Source of the DNA: Candidatus Sodaliphilus limicaballi
GTDB lineage: Bacteria; Bacteroidota; Bacteroidia; Bacteroidales; Muribaculaceae
Assembly: GCA_018065815.1 (NCBI GenBank)
Contig: JAGHSP010000194.1
Coordinates: 1-15,776 of the forward strand
Direction: 5' to 3'
Length of the DNA: 15,776 bases
The notes under the pieces were generated by a model that saw only the letters and a list, made by a program, of their open reading frames with translations, was not told where the DNA came from and did not search any database. Position numbers and translations under genes: made by a program. Positions 1-6,764 of this stretch are shown here, one piece after another. Position 1 is the first letter of the stretch. Each line of letters opens with the position of its first letter.

Positions 1-27
1 TAAAAACTAAAGTAAAACAGAACTAAG

Positions 28-411
28 ATGCCAACAATTCAGCAATTAGTAAGAAAAGGTCGTACTGCGCTTGAGAGCGCAAGCAAATCGCCCGCGTTGG
101 ATTCTTGCCCGCAACGTCGCGGTGTGTGCGTTCGTGTTTACACAACCACTCCCAAGAAACCTAATTCAGCGATGCGTAAAGTAGCCCGTGTTAGATTGAC
201 TAACGGTAAGGAAGTCAACAGTTACATTCCCGGTGAGGGTCACAACCTGCAGGAGCACTCAATCGTTATGGTGCGCGGCGGTCGTGTTATGGACCTCCCT
301 GGTGTACGCTACCCCATCGTTCGCGGTACTCTCGATACTGCTGGTGTAGCAGGCCGCACACAGCGCCGCTCTAAGTACGGTGCTAAGCGCCCCAAAGCCG
401 CTAAGAAGTAA
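28..411 (+). CDS. rpsL: 30S ribosomal protein S12 (uS12), Lys88 replaced by Met
   Basis: S12 sits at the decoding centre of the 30S subunit and tunes codon-recognition accuracy. The 127-residue product has the family core: TTPKKPNSAMRK at about residues 40–51 with Lys43 intact, the GEGHNLQEHS loop at 69–78, and DLPGVRY at 89–95. Position 88, lysine in E. coli S12 (Lys87 in mature numbering) and a classic streptomycin-resistance site, is Met here (codon atg). Asp89, the residue methylthiolated by RimO in E. coli, is kept. Residue 96 is Pro where E. coli has His. The start is the first in-frame ATG, 27 bases into the window, with no Shine-Dalgarno site. It is the first gene of the str block, and any upstream promoter lies outside the window. 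Confidence 0.98.
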   Translation: MPTIQQLVRKGRTALESASKSPALDSCPQRRGVCVRVYTTTPKKPNSAMRKVARVRLTNGKEVNSYIPGEGHNLQEHSIVMVRGGRVMDLPGVRYPIVRGTLDTAGVAGRTQRRSKYGAKRPKAAKK

Positions 412-484
412 TCGCTAAACGCAATTAACGACTTTTCAAATTACTAAAAAAGAGATTTAAAACTTATTTTAAACTTAGTTTTTG

Positions 485-558
485 ATTTTATTGGATTGGA
501 AATAGGTTGAGTAAATGGCCGCTACGATGGCCGTTGAAGAACAAAGATGCAAACAACC
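485..558 (+). repeat. Copy 1 of composite spacer element (ATTTT..GGATTG..ATAGGTTGAG..CAACC)
   Basis: ATTTT at 485–489, GGATTG at 493–498 and ATAGGTTGAG at 502–511 occur in the same order in the rpmJ–rpsM spacer, with each linker three bases here and two there. GGTTG (505–509) can pair with CAACC (554–558) around the internal hairpin 514–535, and copy 2 shows the same arrangement. The sequence match is directly visible; that it is a functional RNA or DNA element is inference. Confidence 0.5.
514..535 (+). promoter_or_regulatory. Hairpin covering an upstream ATG in the rpsG leader
   Basis: AATGGCC (514–520) pairs with GGCCGTT (529–535), giving 7 bp including one T·G wobble and an 8-base loop. 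The left arm contains the ATG at 515, which is in frame with rpsG. Folding would hide that ATG and favour the start at 590. Confidence 0.45.
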
Positions 559-589
559 AAGCGGACAAAAACTACAATTTAATGTAACA

Positions 590-1066
590 ATGAGAAAGGC
601 TAAGCCAAAAAAGAGGATCATCCTTCCCGATCCCGTGTTCGGTGACGTGCGAGTTTCTAAGTTCGTGAATCACCTTATGTATGATGGTAAGAAGAATACA
701 TCATACCGTATCTTCTACAGCGCACTTGAGTTAGTGGGCAAGAAGATGGCTAATGAAGAAAAAGCTCCCCTTGAGATCTGGAAAGAGGCTCTCGCTAAGG
801 TCACTCCCCAGGTTGAGGTTAAGTCACGCCGCATCGGTGGCGCTACTTTCCAGGTGCCCACTGAGATCCGTGCTGACCGCAAGGAGTCTATATCAATGAA
901 GAATCTCATCATTTTCGCTCGCAAGCGTGGCGGCAAGACTATGGCCGACAAACTGTGTGCAGAGATTATCGATGCTTATAATGAGCAGGGTGGCGCTTTC
1001 AAGCGCAAGGAGGACATGCACCGCATGGCCGAGGCTAACCGTGCATTCGCTCATTTCAGATTTTAA
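590..1066 (+). CDS. rpsG: 30S ribosomal protein S7 (uS7)
   Basis: S7 nucleates folding of the 16S rRNA 3' major domain and lies in the 30S head near the E and P sites. I place the start at the ATG at 590, giving 158 residues that begin MRKAKPKKR, close to the usual S7 length (about 156). An in-frame ATG at 515 would add 25 residues (MAATMAVEEQ...) with no resemblance to S7, and it falls inside a hairpin, so I reject it. Recognisable segments are the basic N-terminus, VEVKSRRIGGATFQVP in the middle, and the FARKRGGKTMADKLCAEIIDAYNEQGG stretch with the basic KRKEDMHRMAEANRAFAHFRF tail. No Shine-Dalgarno site precedes 590. fusA follows after 24 bp. Confidence 0.95.
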   Translation: MRKAKPKKRIILPDPVFGDVRVSKFVNHLMYDGKKNTSYRIFYSALELVGKKMANEEKAPLEIWKEALAKVTPQVEVKSRRIGGATFQVPTEIRADRKESISMKNLIIFARKRGGKTMADKLCAEIIDAYNEQGGAFKRKEDMHRMAEANRAFAHFRF

Positions 1067-1090
1067 CATTGACAAGGGAAATAGATTATA

Positions 1091-3217
1091 ATGGCAACTA
1101 ACGGACAACAATTAAAGTACACTCGCAACTTGGGCATCATGGCTCACATCGATGCCGGGAAAACGACTACATCGGAGCGTATCCTTTTCTATACAGGTCT
1201 CACCCATAAAATCGGTGAGGTTCATGATGGCGCTGCCACTATGGACTGGATGGTTCAGGAGCAAGAACGTGGTATCACTATCACCTCGGCTGCTACTACC
1301 GCCTTCTGGAAGTACAGGGATAACAAGTATAAAATCAACCTTATCGACACTCCGGGTCACGTTGACTTCACTGTGGAGGTTGAGCGTTCTCTTCGCGTGC
1401 TTGACGGCGCTATCGCTACTTTCTGCGCGGTGGGCGGTGTTGAACCTCAGAGCGAAACAGTGTGGCGTCAGGCCGACAAGTATAATGTGCCTCGAATTGC
1501 CTATGTGAACAAGATGGACCGCTCGGGAGCCAACTTCCTTGAAGTTGCTCGACAGATGAAGGATATCTTGGGTGCAAATCCTTGCCCCATACAACTTCCC
1601 ATCGGTTCGGAAGACACCTTCAAGGGTGTCATCAACTTGATCACTATGAAGGCTCTCGTGTGGAACGATGAGACTATGGGCGCTTCTTACGACGTGGAAG
1701 AAATTCCAGCCGATCTCCTTGACGAGGCTGTTGAGTATCGCGACAAGATGCTCGAGAGTATCGTTGAGTGTGACGATGAGCTCATGAACAAGTACTTTGA
1801 CGACCCCGATACCATCACCGAGGAGGAAATCCACCGTGCTCTGCGCGTGGCAACCCTCAAGATGGAAATCGTACCTATGTTGTGCGGTAGTTCGTTCAAG
1901 AATAAAGGTGTTCAACCTCTGCTCGACGCTGTGTGTGCCTACCTTCCCAGCCCTGAAGACAGTGATGAGATCGTGGGACATGCAATGGACGACAGCGAGA
2001 AGGTTGAGCGTCGCAAACCTGAAGCAAGTGAGCCCTTGTGCGCTCTCGTGTTCAAGATTGCAACCGACCCCTATATGGGACGCCTCGTGTTCTTCCGCGT
2101 TTACTCTGGCCAGATCGAAGCCGGCTCTTATGTATTTAACAGCCGTTCGGGCAAGAAAGAGCGCATCTCTCGCTTGTTCCAGATGCACAGCAACAACCAG
2201 AACCCCATGGAGGTGATCGGTTGCGGTGACATCGGTGCTGGCGTTGGTTTTAAGGATGTACGCACTGGCGACACTCTGTGCAGCGAGGATCATCCTATGG
2301 TACTCGAAGCAATGGACTTCCCCGATCCCGTTCTTGGTATCGCTGTTGAGCCCAAGACTCAAAGCGACCTTGATCGTCTGGGCGTAGGTCTCCAGAAACT
2401 CGCAGAGGAGGATCCCACATTCCAGGTTGAGAGCAATGAGGAAACTGGACAAACAATTATTCGCGGTATGGGTGAGCTTCACCTTGACATCATCATTGAC
2501 CGTCTGCGTCGTGAGTTCAAGGTTGAATGTAACCAGGGCCGTCCGCAGGTTACCTACAAGGAGACCATCAGCCAGGCTGTTGAGCTTCGCGAGGTATTCA
2601 AGAAACAAAGCGGTGGTCGTGGTAAGTTTGCCGACATCATTTGCCGCGTTGAGCCTGTTGATCCCGACTTTGAGGGCAGCTTGCAGTTTGTCAACGAGGT
2701 TACTGGCGGTGACATCCCCAAGGAATTCATCCCTGCAATCCAGAAGGGTTTCCAGAATGCAATGAAGAGCGGTGTGCTCGCAGGCTTCCCTGTTGAACAA
2801 CTCAAGGTTACCGTGCTCAGCGGTTCGTTCCACCCCGTGGATAGTGACCAGCTTTCATTCGAGCTCTGCGCTATGCAGGCATTCCGCAGCGCATGCGTCA
2901 AGGCACGCCCAGTGCTGCTGGAGCCCATGATGAAGGTTGAGATCGTTACTCCCGAGGAGAGCATGGGTGACGTGATCGGCGATATGAACAAGCGCCGTGG
3001 TCAGGTCGAGGGTATGGAGTCAAGCCGCAGCGGCGCTCGCGTGGTTAAGGCAAAAGCACCCCTCGCCGAGATGTTCGGTTATGTGACCGCACTTCGCACC
3101 ATCACTTCAGGTCGTGCAACTAGCACGATGTCGTTCTCTCACTACTCAGAGGTGAGCAAGTCTATTGCAGAGAAAGTGCTCGCTGAGTGCCAGGGACGAG
3201 TTGACTTACTGAAATAA
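1091..3217 (+). CDS. fusA: Translation elongation factor G (EF-G), canonical GTPase form
   Basis: EF-G uses GTP to translocate tRNA and mRNA and, with RRF, recycles ribosomes. At 708 residues it has the normal five-domain length. The GTPase motifs are complete: P-loop AHIDAGKT (18–25), RGITI switch (60–64), DTPGH (86–90, catalytic His90), NKMD (140–143) and GSS (266–268). The domain II and domain IV/V sequences, including VIGDMNKRRGQ and the loop near KQSGGRGKFA, look normal. Bacteroides also carries a second EF-G lacking GTPase activity; the intact motifs here identify the canonical enzyme. The usual neighbour tuf is missing: rpsJ follows directly after 20 bp. The leader has only a weak AAGGGA about 11 bases before the ATG. 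Confidence 0.98.
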   Translation: MATNGQQLKYTRNLGIMAHIDAGKTTTSERILFYTGLTHKIGEVHDGAATMDWMVQEQERGITITSAATTAFWKYRDNKYKINLIDTPGHVDFTVEVERSLRVLDGAIATFCAVGGVEPQSETVWRQADKYNVPRIAYVNKMDRSGANFLEVARQMKDILGANPCPIQLPIGSEDTFKGVINLITMKALVWNDETMGASYDVEEIPADLLDEAVEYRDKMLESIVECDDELMNKYFDDPDTITEEEIHRALRVATLKMEIVPMLCGSSFKNKGVQPLLDAVCAYLPSPEDSDEIVGHAMDDSEKVERRKPEASEPLCALVFKIATDPYMGRLVFFRVYSGQIEAGSYVFNSRSGKKERISRLFQMHSNNQNPMEVIGCGDIGAGVGFKDVRTGDTLCSEDHPMVLEAMDFPDPVLGIAVEPKTQSDLDRLGVGLQKLAEEDPTFQVESNEETGQTIIRGMGELHLDIIIDRLRREFKVECNQGRPQVTYKETISQAVELREVFKKQSGGRGKFADIICRVEPVDPDFEGSLQFVNEVTGGDIPKEFIPAIQKGFQNAMKSGVLAGFPVEQLKVTVLSGSFHPVDSDQLSFELCAMQAFRSACVKARPVLLEPMMKVEIVTPEESMGDVIGDMNKRRGQVEGMESSRSGARVVKAKAPLAEMFGYVTALRTITSGRATSTMSFSHYSEVSKSIAEKVLAECQGRVDLLK

Positions 3218-3237
3218 AATTTAAACAAAATAATAAT

Positions 3238-3543
3238 ATGAGCCAGAAAATTAGAATTAAACTGAAATCTTACGACCACAGCCTGGTTGACAAGTCGGCT
3301 GAGAAAATCGTAAGTACAGTTAAGAGCACCGGTGCTGCTGTGCGTGGTCCAATTCCACTGCCTACACACAAGCGTATCTTCACTGTTAACCGTTCGACTT
3401 TCGTTAACAAGAAGTCTCGTGAACAATTCCAACTCTCATCTTACAAGCGTCTCATCGACATCTACGAGTCTTCGGCTCGCACAGTTGATGCGCTGATGAA
3501 GCTCGAACTCCCCAGCGGTGTTGAGGTTGAGATCAAGGTGTAG
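3238..3543 (+). CDS. rpsJ: 30S ribosomal protein S10 (uS10)
   Basis: S10 is a 30S head protein; in other bacteria it also pairs with NusB in antitermination. The 101-residue product matches the family length. It starts MSQKIRIKLKSYDHSLVDKSAEKIV and has the long basic β-hairpin GPIPLPTHKRIFTVNRSTFVNKKSREQFQ at about residues 39–67 that reaches into the head. It is the first gene of the S10 block, directly behind fusA, and ends in TAG. The leader is pure A/T with no Shine-Dalgarno site. Confidence 0.98.
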   Translation: MSQKIRIKLKSYDHSLVDKSAEKIVSTVKSTGAAVRGPIPLPTHKRIFTVNRSTFVNKKSREQFQLSSYKRLIDIYESSARTVDALMKLELPSGVEVEIKV

Positions 3544-3619
3544 TACACTGTTCACACAACTACAAAGATTATTTATTTTAAATAAGAGTTTATAAAATTA
3601 TTAAAAAAATTTCAGAGAA
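3544..3619 (+). other. 76-bp A/T-rich rpsJ–rplC spacer
   Basis: This spacer has about 80% A/T after its first 20 bases. An all-A/T inverted repeat, TTATTTA (3569–3575) and TAAATAA (3579–3585), is too weak to count as a terminator. In E. coli the S10 leader (L4 target) precedes rpsJ, not rplC. I see no promoter consensus, so I assign no function. Confidence 0.4.
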
Positions 3620-4237
3620 ATGCCAGGATTATTAGGAAAGAAAATCGGAATGACATCCGTTTTCAGTGCCGACGGTAAGAATGTACCGTGCACTGTTATC
3701 GAAGTTGGTCCTTGTGTGGTAACTCAGGTTAAGACTGTTGAGACCGATGGTTACGAGGCATTGCAGTTGGGCTTCGTCGAGAAGAAAGACAAGCACACTA
3801 CAAAGCCCGAAGCTGGTCACTTCAAGAAAGCCGGTGTGGCTCCGCAAAGACACTTGGCCGAGTTCAAAGGATTTGAAGGCGAGCACAAAGCTGGTGACAC
3901 TTTCACCGTAGAGCTGTTCAACGACGTTGAGTTTGTTGACGTAGTTGGTACCTCAAAGGGTAAAGGTTTCCAGGGTGTTGTTAAACGTCACGGTTTCGGT
4001 GGTGTTGGTCAAGCAACCCACGGTCAGGATGACCGCCTCCGTGCACCCGGTTCAATCGGTGCCTGCTCTTATCCCGCTAAGGTGTTCAAAGGAATGCGCA
4101 TGGCTGGACAAATGGGTAACAAGCGTTGCACCGTTCAAAATCTTCAAGTTATTAAAATACTGCCCGAGAGCAATGTTCTCGTGGTTAAGGGTTCAATCCC
4201 CGGCAGTAAAGGTTCAATCGTTTTAATTGAGAAATAA
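3620..4237 (+). CDS. rplC: 50S ribosomal protein L3 (uL3)
   Basis: L3 is an early 50S assembly protein whose loop approaches the peptidyl transferase centre. The 205-residue sequence opens MPGLLGKKIGMTSVF and contains the central GTSKGKGFQGVVKRHGFGG block (110–128) and KVFKGMRMAGQMGNKRCTVQNL (154–175), both hallmarks of the family. The loop at 144–150 reads GSIGACS, where E. coli has GSIGQNQ. It therefore lacks the glutamines in that loop, and PrmB-type methylation of the loop seems unlikely (inference). The stop overlaps the rplD start by one base (TAATG at 4235–4239), suggesting translational coupling. Confidence 0.98.
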   Translation: MPGLLGKKIGMTSVFSADGKNVPCTVIEVGPCVVTQVKTVETDGYEALQLGFVEKKDKHTTKPEAGHFKKAGVAPQRHLAEFKGFEGEHKAGDTFTVELFNDVEFVDVVGTSKGKGFQGVVKRHGFGGVGQATHGQDDRLRAPGSIGACSYPAKVFKGMRMAGQMGNKRCTVQNLQVIKILPESNVLVVKGSIPGSKGSIVLIEK

Positions 4238-4863
4238 TGGAACTCGCAGTATATAACATTAAGGGTGAAGACACCGGGAAGAAAGTAACTCTCAACGATG
4301 CAGTATTTGCTGTTGCAGAGCCTAGCGAACACCTCGTTTATCTCGATGTTAAGCAGCACTTGGCAAACATGCGCCAGGGCACCCACAAATCTAAAGAAAG
4401 AAGTGAAATTGCTGGTTCAACTAAGAAGTTAGGTCGCCAGAAGGGCGGCGGTGGCGCTCGCCATGGTGATATCAACTCACCCCTGTTGCGTGGTGGTGGT
4501 CGCGTGTTCGGTCCCCGTCCCCGTAACTATAGCTTCAAGTTGAACAAGAAGATGAAGGCTCTCGCTCGTCGTTCTGCCCTCACTTTCAAGGCTCAGCAAA
4601 ATCAGATCATGGTAGTTGAGAACTTCACTTTTGATGCTCCTAAAACTAAAGATTTCGTAAATATTACTAAAAATCTTAAAATTGAGGGCCAAAAGATCCT
4701 TCTCGTTTTGCCAGGTCAGGATAAAAACGTATATTTGTCAACCCGAAACTTGCAGACCGCAAGTGTCGTGACTGCTTCGGACATCAACACTTATCGTATT
4801 TTGAACAATAAGATGATGGTTGTGTGCGAGGGCAGTGTTGATGTGCTTAACAATTTAAAGTAA
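4237..4863 (+). CDS. rplD: 50S ribosomal protein L4 (uL4)
   Basis: L4 is a primary 23S-binding protein whose extended loop lines the exit-tunnel constriction; in E. coli it represses the S10 operon. The product is 208 residues. The tunnel loop is visible at about 50–100 as a Gly/Arg-rich stretch including RQKGGGGARHGDINSPLL and GGGRVFGPRPRNYSF, flanked by a globular α/β domain. The ATG shares a base with the rplC stop. I see no L4-type leader upstream of rpsJ, though only sequence inspection was possible. Confidence 0.98.
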   Translation: MELAVYNIKGEDTGKKVTLNDAVFAVAEPSEHLVYLDVKQHLANMRQGTHKSKERSEIAGSTKKLGRQKGGGGARHGDINSPLLRGGGRVFGPRPRNYSFKLNKKMKALARRSALTFKAQQNQIMVVENFTFDAPKTKDFVNITKNLKIEGQKILLVLPGQDKNVYLSTRNLQTASVVTASDINTYRILNNKMMVVCEGSVDVLNNLK

Positions 4864-4865
4864 TT

Positions 4866-4874
4866 AAAGGAGGT
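4866..4874 (+). promoter_or_regulatory. Consensus Shine-Dalgarno site for rplW
   Basis: AAAGGAGGT lies eight bases before the rplW ATG, a textbook Shine-Dalgarno site. It stands out because nearly every other gene in the window has none, as expected in Bacteroidota, where the anti-SD is occluded on the ribosome. Confidence 0.8.
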
Positions 4875-4882
4875 AAAAAACA

Positions 4883-5173
4883 ATGAGTATTCAGATTCAA
4901 CCTATCGTTTCGGAGAAGGCTAACGCTATCAGCGAGAGCACTAATCGCTATTCATTCAAGGTATCTCCCGACGCTAACAAGTTCCAGATCAAGGACGCAG
5001 TTGAAAAACTGTATGACGTGAAGGTCGTTGGCGTGAGCACAATGAACTATGACGGCAAGAAGAAACAGCGTTACACTAAGAGCGGTATCCTTCGTGGTAA
5101 GGTGGCTGCTTTCAAGAAAGCTGTTGTAACTGTTGCCGAAGGTCAAACTATTGATTTCTATAGCAATATTTAA
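4883..5173 (+). CDS. rplW: 50S ribosomal protein L23 (uL23)
   Basis: L23 lies at the exit of the 50S tunnel and is the docking site for trigger factor and SRP. The product is 96 residues. It starts MSIQIQPIVSEKANA; Glu11 in VSEK corresponds to the E. coli trigger-factor contact Glu18. The β-hairpin loop DGKKKQRYTKSGILRGK (about 53–69) carries the basic rRNA-binding residues. It is one of only two genes here preceded by a full consensus Shine-Dalgarno site. rplB follows after nine bases. Confidence 0.97.
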   Translation: MSIQIQPIVSEKANAISESTNRYSFKVSPDANKFQIKDAVEKLYDVKVVGVSTMNYDGKKKQRYTKSGILRGKVAAFKKAVVTVAEGQTIDFYSNI

Positions 5174-5182
5174 TAAAGAGAA

Positions 5183-6007
5183 ATGGCAGTAAGAAAATTT
5201 AAGCCCACAACACCGGGGCAAAGACACAAAGTTATTGGTGTATTTGATGAAATCACAAAGAGTACACCAGAGAAATCTCTTACAGTCGGTAAACGTAGTA
5301 CTGGTGGCCGCAACAATGAAGGCCACCTTACTATGCGTTACTTGGGCGGTGGCCACAAGCGTCGCTACCGTTTCATCGACTTCAAGAGAAATAAAGACGG
5401 TGTGCCAGCTCGTGTAAAGAGCATCGAGTACGATCCTAACCGCTCGGCTCGCATCGCGCTCCTTTACTACGCAGATGGTTATAAAGCTTATATAATTGCA
5501 CCCAACGGCTTGCAAGTTGGCGCTACAGTTGAAAGCGGTGAGAACGTAGCCCCTGAATTGGGAAACGCGCTTCCACTCAGTTCTATTCCTGTTGGTACTT
5601 TAATTCACAACATTGAGCTCCGTCCCGGACAGGGCGCTTGCATGGCTCGTTCAGCAGGCACTTTCGCTCAATTGACTTCTCGTGAAGGCACCTATGCAAT
5701 CATCAAATTACCTTCGGGCGAAACTCGCAAAGTCCTCGCTGCTTGCCGCGCTACTATCGGTGTAGTTGGTAACAGTGATCACGCTCTTGAGCAGTCAGGT
5801 AAGGCTGGTCGCTCTCGCTGGCTCGGACGTCGTCCGCACAACCGTGGTGTTGTTATGAACCCTGTTGATCACCCCATGGGTGGTGGTGAAGGACGCCAGA
5901 GTGGTGGACATCCCCGTTCTCGCAACGGTCTTTACGCTAAGGGCTTGAAGACCCGCGCACCGAAGAAGCAGTCTTCGAAGTACATCATTGAAAGAAGAAA
6001 GAAGTAA
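5183..6007 (+). CDS. rplB: 50S ribosomal protein L2 (uL2)
   Basis: L2 is among the most conserved 50S proteins; it helps join the subunits and supports peptidyl transferase activity. The 274-residue product shows the N-terminal OB region (GGRNNEGHLTMRYLGGGHKRRYRFIDFKR, 41–69) and the SH3-like domain. The key loop reads VMNPVDHPMGGGEGR (224–238). His230, equivalent to the functionally important His229 of mature E. coli L2, is kept. The next His of the usual HPHGGG motif is Met232. The C-terminus is the basic AKGLKTRAPKKQSSKYIIERRKK. It is followed by rpsS after 26 bp. Confidence 0.98.
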   Translation: MAVRKFKPTTPGQRHKVIGVFDEITKSTPEKSLTVGKRSTGGRNNEGHLTMRYLGGGHKRRYRFIDFKRNKDGVPARVKSIEYDPNRSARIALLYYADGYKAYIIAPNGLQVGATVESGENVAPELGNALPLSSIPVGTLIHNIELRPGQGACMARSAGTFAQLTSREGTYAIIKLPSGETRKVLAACRATIGVVGNSDHALEQSGKAGRSRWLGRRPHNRGVVMNPVDHPMGGGEGRQSGGHPRSRNGLYAKGLKTRAPKKQSSKYIIERRKK

Positions 6008-6033
6008 TTTGTTGATTTAATTAAACGCCGAAT

Positions 6034-6303
6034 ATGAGTCGTTCATTAAAAAAAGGCCCCTTTATCAGTGTTAAGCTCGTGAAGAAGGTGGAAGCTGTGA
6101 ATGCTAGCGGTAAGAGCTCTGTGATCAAGACTTGGTCTCGTGCTTCTATGATTTCTCCTGATTTCGTAGGTCTTACTTTCGCTGTTCACAACGGAAACAA
6201 GTTCATCCCTGTTTACGTAACTGAGAACATGGTAGGCCACAAGCTGGGTGAGTTTGCACCCACTCGCACTTTCCGTGGTCACAGCGGTAATAACAAGAAG
6301 TGA
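6034..6303 (+). CDS. rpsS: 30S ribosomal protein S19 (uS19)
   Basis: S19 binds the 30S head with S13 and contacts the A-site tRNA and the B1a bridge. The 89-residue product starts MSRSLKKGPFISVKL and contains the family signature around IKTWSRASMISPDFVGLTFAVHNGNKFIPVYVTENMVGHKLGEFAPTR. The tail (TFRGHSGNNKK) is short and basic. It ends in TGA, one of few non-TAA stops here, and the leader has no Shine-Dalgarno site. Confidence 0.98.
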   Translation: MSRSLKKGPFISVKLVKKVEAVNASGKSSVIKTWSRASMISPDFVGLTFAVHNGNKFIPVYVTENMVGHKLGEFAPTRTFRGHSGNNKK

Positions 6304-6350
6304 TCATCGGGTCAATAAGTTTATAGATAAAAAAAAGAATTAAAAATACA

Positions 6351-6761
6351 ATGGGTAAAAGAAAAAGAGAATCAGCTAACTTGAAGAAGGAAGCTCGCAA
6401 GAACGAAGCCTTTGCTAAGCTGCGCAACGTCCCCAGCTCACCCCGCAAGATGCGCCTGGTGGTTGATATGGTACGTGGCGTCGAGGTTTTCAAAGCTCTC
6501 GGTTTGCTCCACTTCTCAAACAAAGCAGCTGCTGCCAATGTAGAGAAACTTCTGAAATCAGCCATTGCTAACTGGGAGCAGAAGAACGGTGCTAAGGCCG
6601 AAAGCGGCCAACTCTACATCAAGTCAATCAATGTTGACTGTGCACCTATGTTGAAGCGCCTCCGTCCGGCTCCTCAAGGACGTGGCTACAGAATTCGCAA
6701 GCGTTCGAACCATGTTACATTGTTCGTCGATACTATTAACTCTAACGAAAAAGACGCATAA
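6351..6761 (+). CDS. rplV: 50S ribosomal protein L22 (uL22)
   Basis: L22 binds all domains of 23S rRNA, and its β-hairpin forms part of the tunnel constriction where macrolide-resistance changes occur. The 136-residue product has a charged 15-residue N-terminal lead, then NVPSSPRKMRLVVDMVRG (26–43) typical of the globular domain. The tunnel hairpin is APMLKRLRPAPQGRGYRIRKRSNHVTL (about 103–129), with the conserved RGYRIRKR turn. The 47-bp upstream spacer is A-rich with no visible SD or promoter. rpsC starts three bases after the stop. Confidence 0.97.
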   Translation: MGKRKRESANLKKEARKNEAFAKLRNVPSSPRKMRLVVDMVRGVEVFKALGLLHFSNKAAAANVEKLLKSAIANWEQKNGAKAESGQLYIKSINVDCAPMLKRLRPAPQGRGYRIRKRSNHVTLFVDTINSNEKDA

Positions 6762-6764
6762 GAT

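Larger units (their letters stand above)
412..589 (+). promoter_or_regulatory. 178-bp rpsL–rpsG spacer, candidate S7 leader region
   Basis: This is the longest gene-free stretch in the window. It is A/T-rich up to about 490 and then more mixed. It holds a sequence element shared with the rpmJ–rpsM spacer (485–511), a 7-bp hairpin (514–535) and a start-stop pair ATG-TAA at 582–587, just before the rpsG start. In E. coli the rpsL–rpsG intercistronic region is the S7 autoregulatory target, so a regulatory role here is reasonable but inferred. I see no convincing promoter; TAGTTTTTG at 476–484 is one base too long for TAnnTTTG and lacks a -33 TTG. Confidence 0.5.

Noticed and set aside
476..484. 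TAGTTTTTG as a promoter for rpsG
   Set aside because: The spacing is one base too long for TAnnTTTG and there is no TTG about 20 bases upstream.
515..589. Extended S7 start at 515 (183 residues)
   Set aside because: The 25 extra residues do not resemble S7, the 158-residue form has normal family length, and the ATG lies in a hairpin.
1112..2833. A 573-codon open frame on the minus strand
   Set aside because: It lies wholly antisense to fusA and reflects the codon bias of that gene. Its translation shows no recognisable domain and no leader or neighbour supports it.
3218..3237. Loss of tuf between fusA and rpsJ as a deletion
   Set aside because: In Bacteroidota tuf normally lies elsewhere, so the 20-bp gap is the expected arrangement.
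3569..3585. Inverted repeat TTATTTA/TAAATAA in the rpsJ–rplC spacer as a terminator
   Set aside because: The stem is all A/T with a 3-base loop, is followed by no T-tract, and occurs in a generally A/T-rich stretch.
5867..5881. L2 HPMGGG in place of HPHGGG as loss of the catalytic-support histidine
   Set aside because: Counting along E. coli L2 shows the critical His229 is the first His of DHP, which is retained as His230; only the second His is changed.
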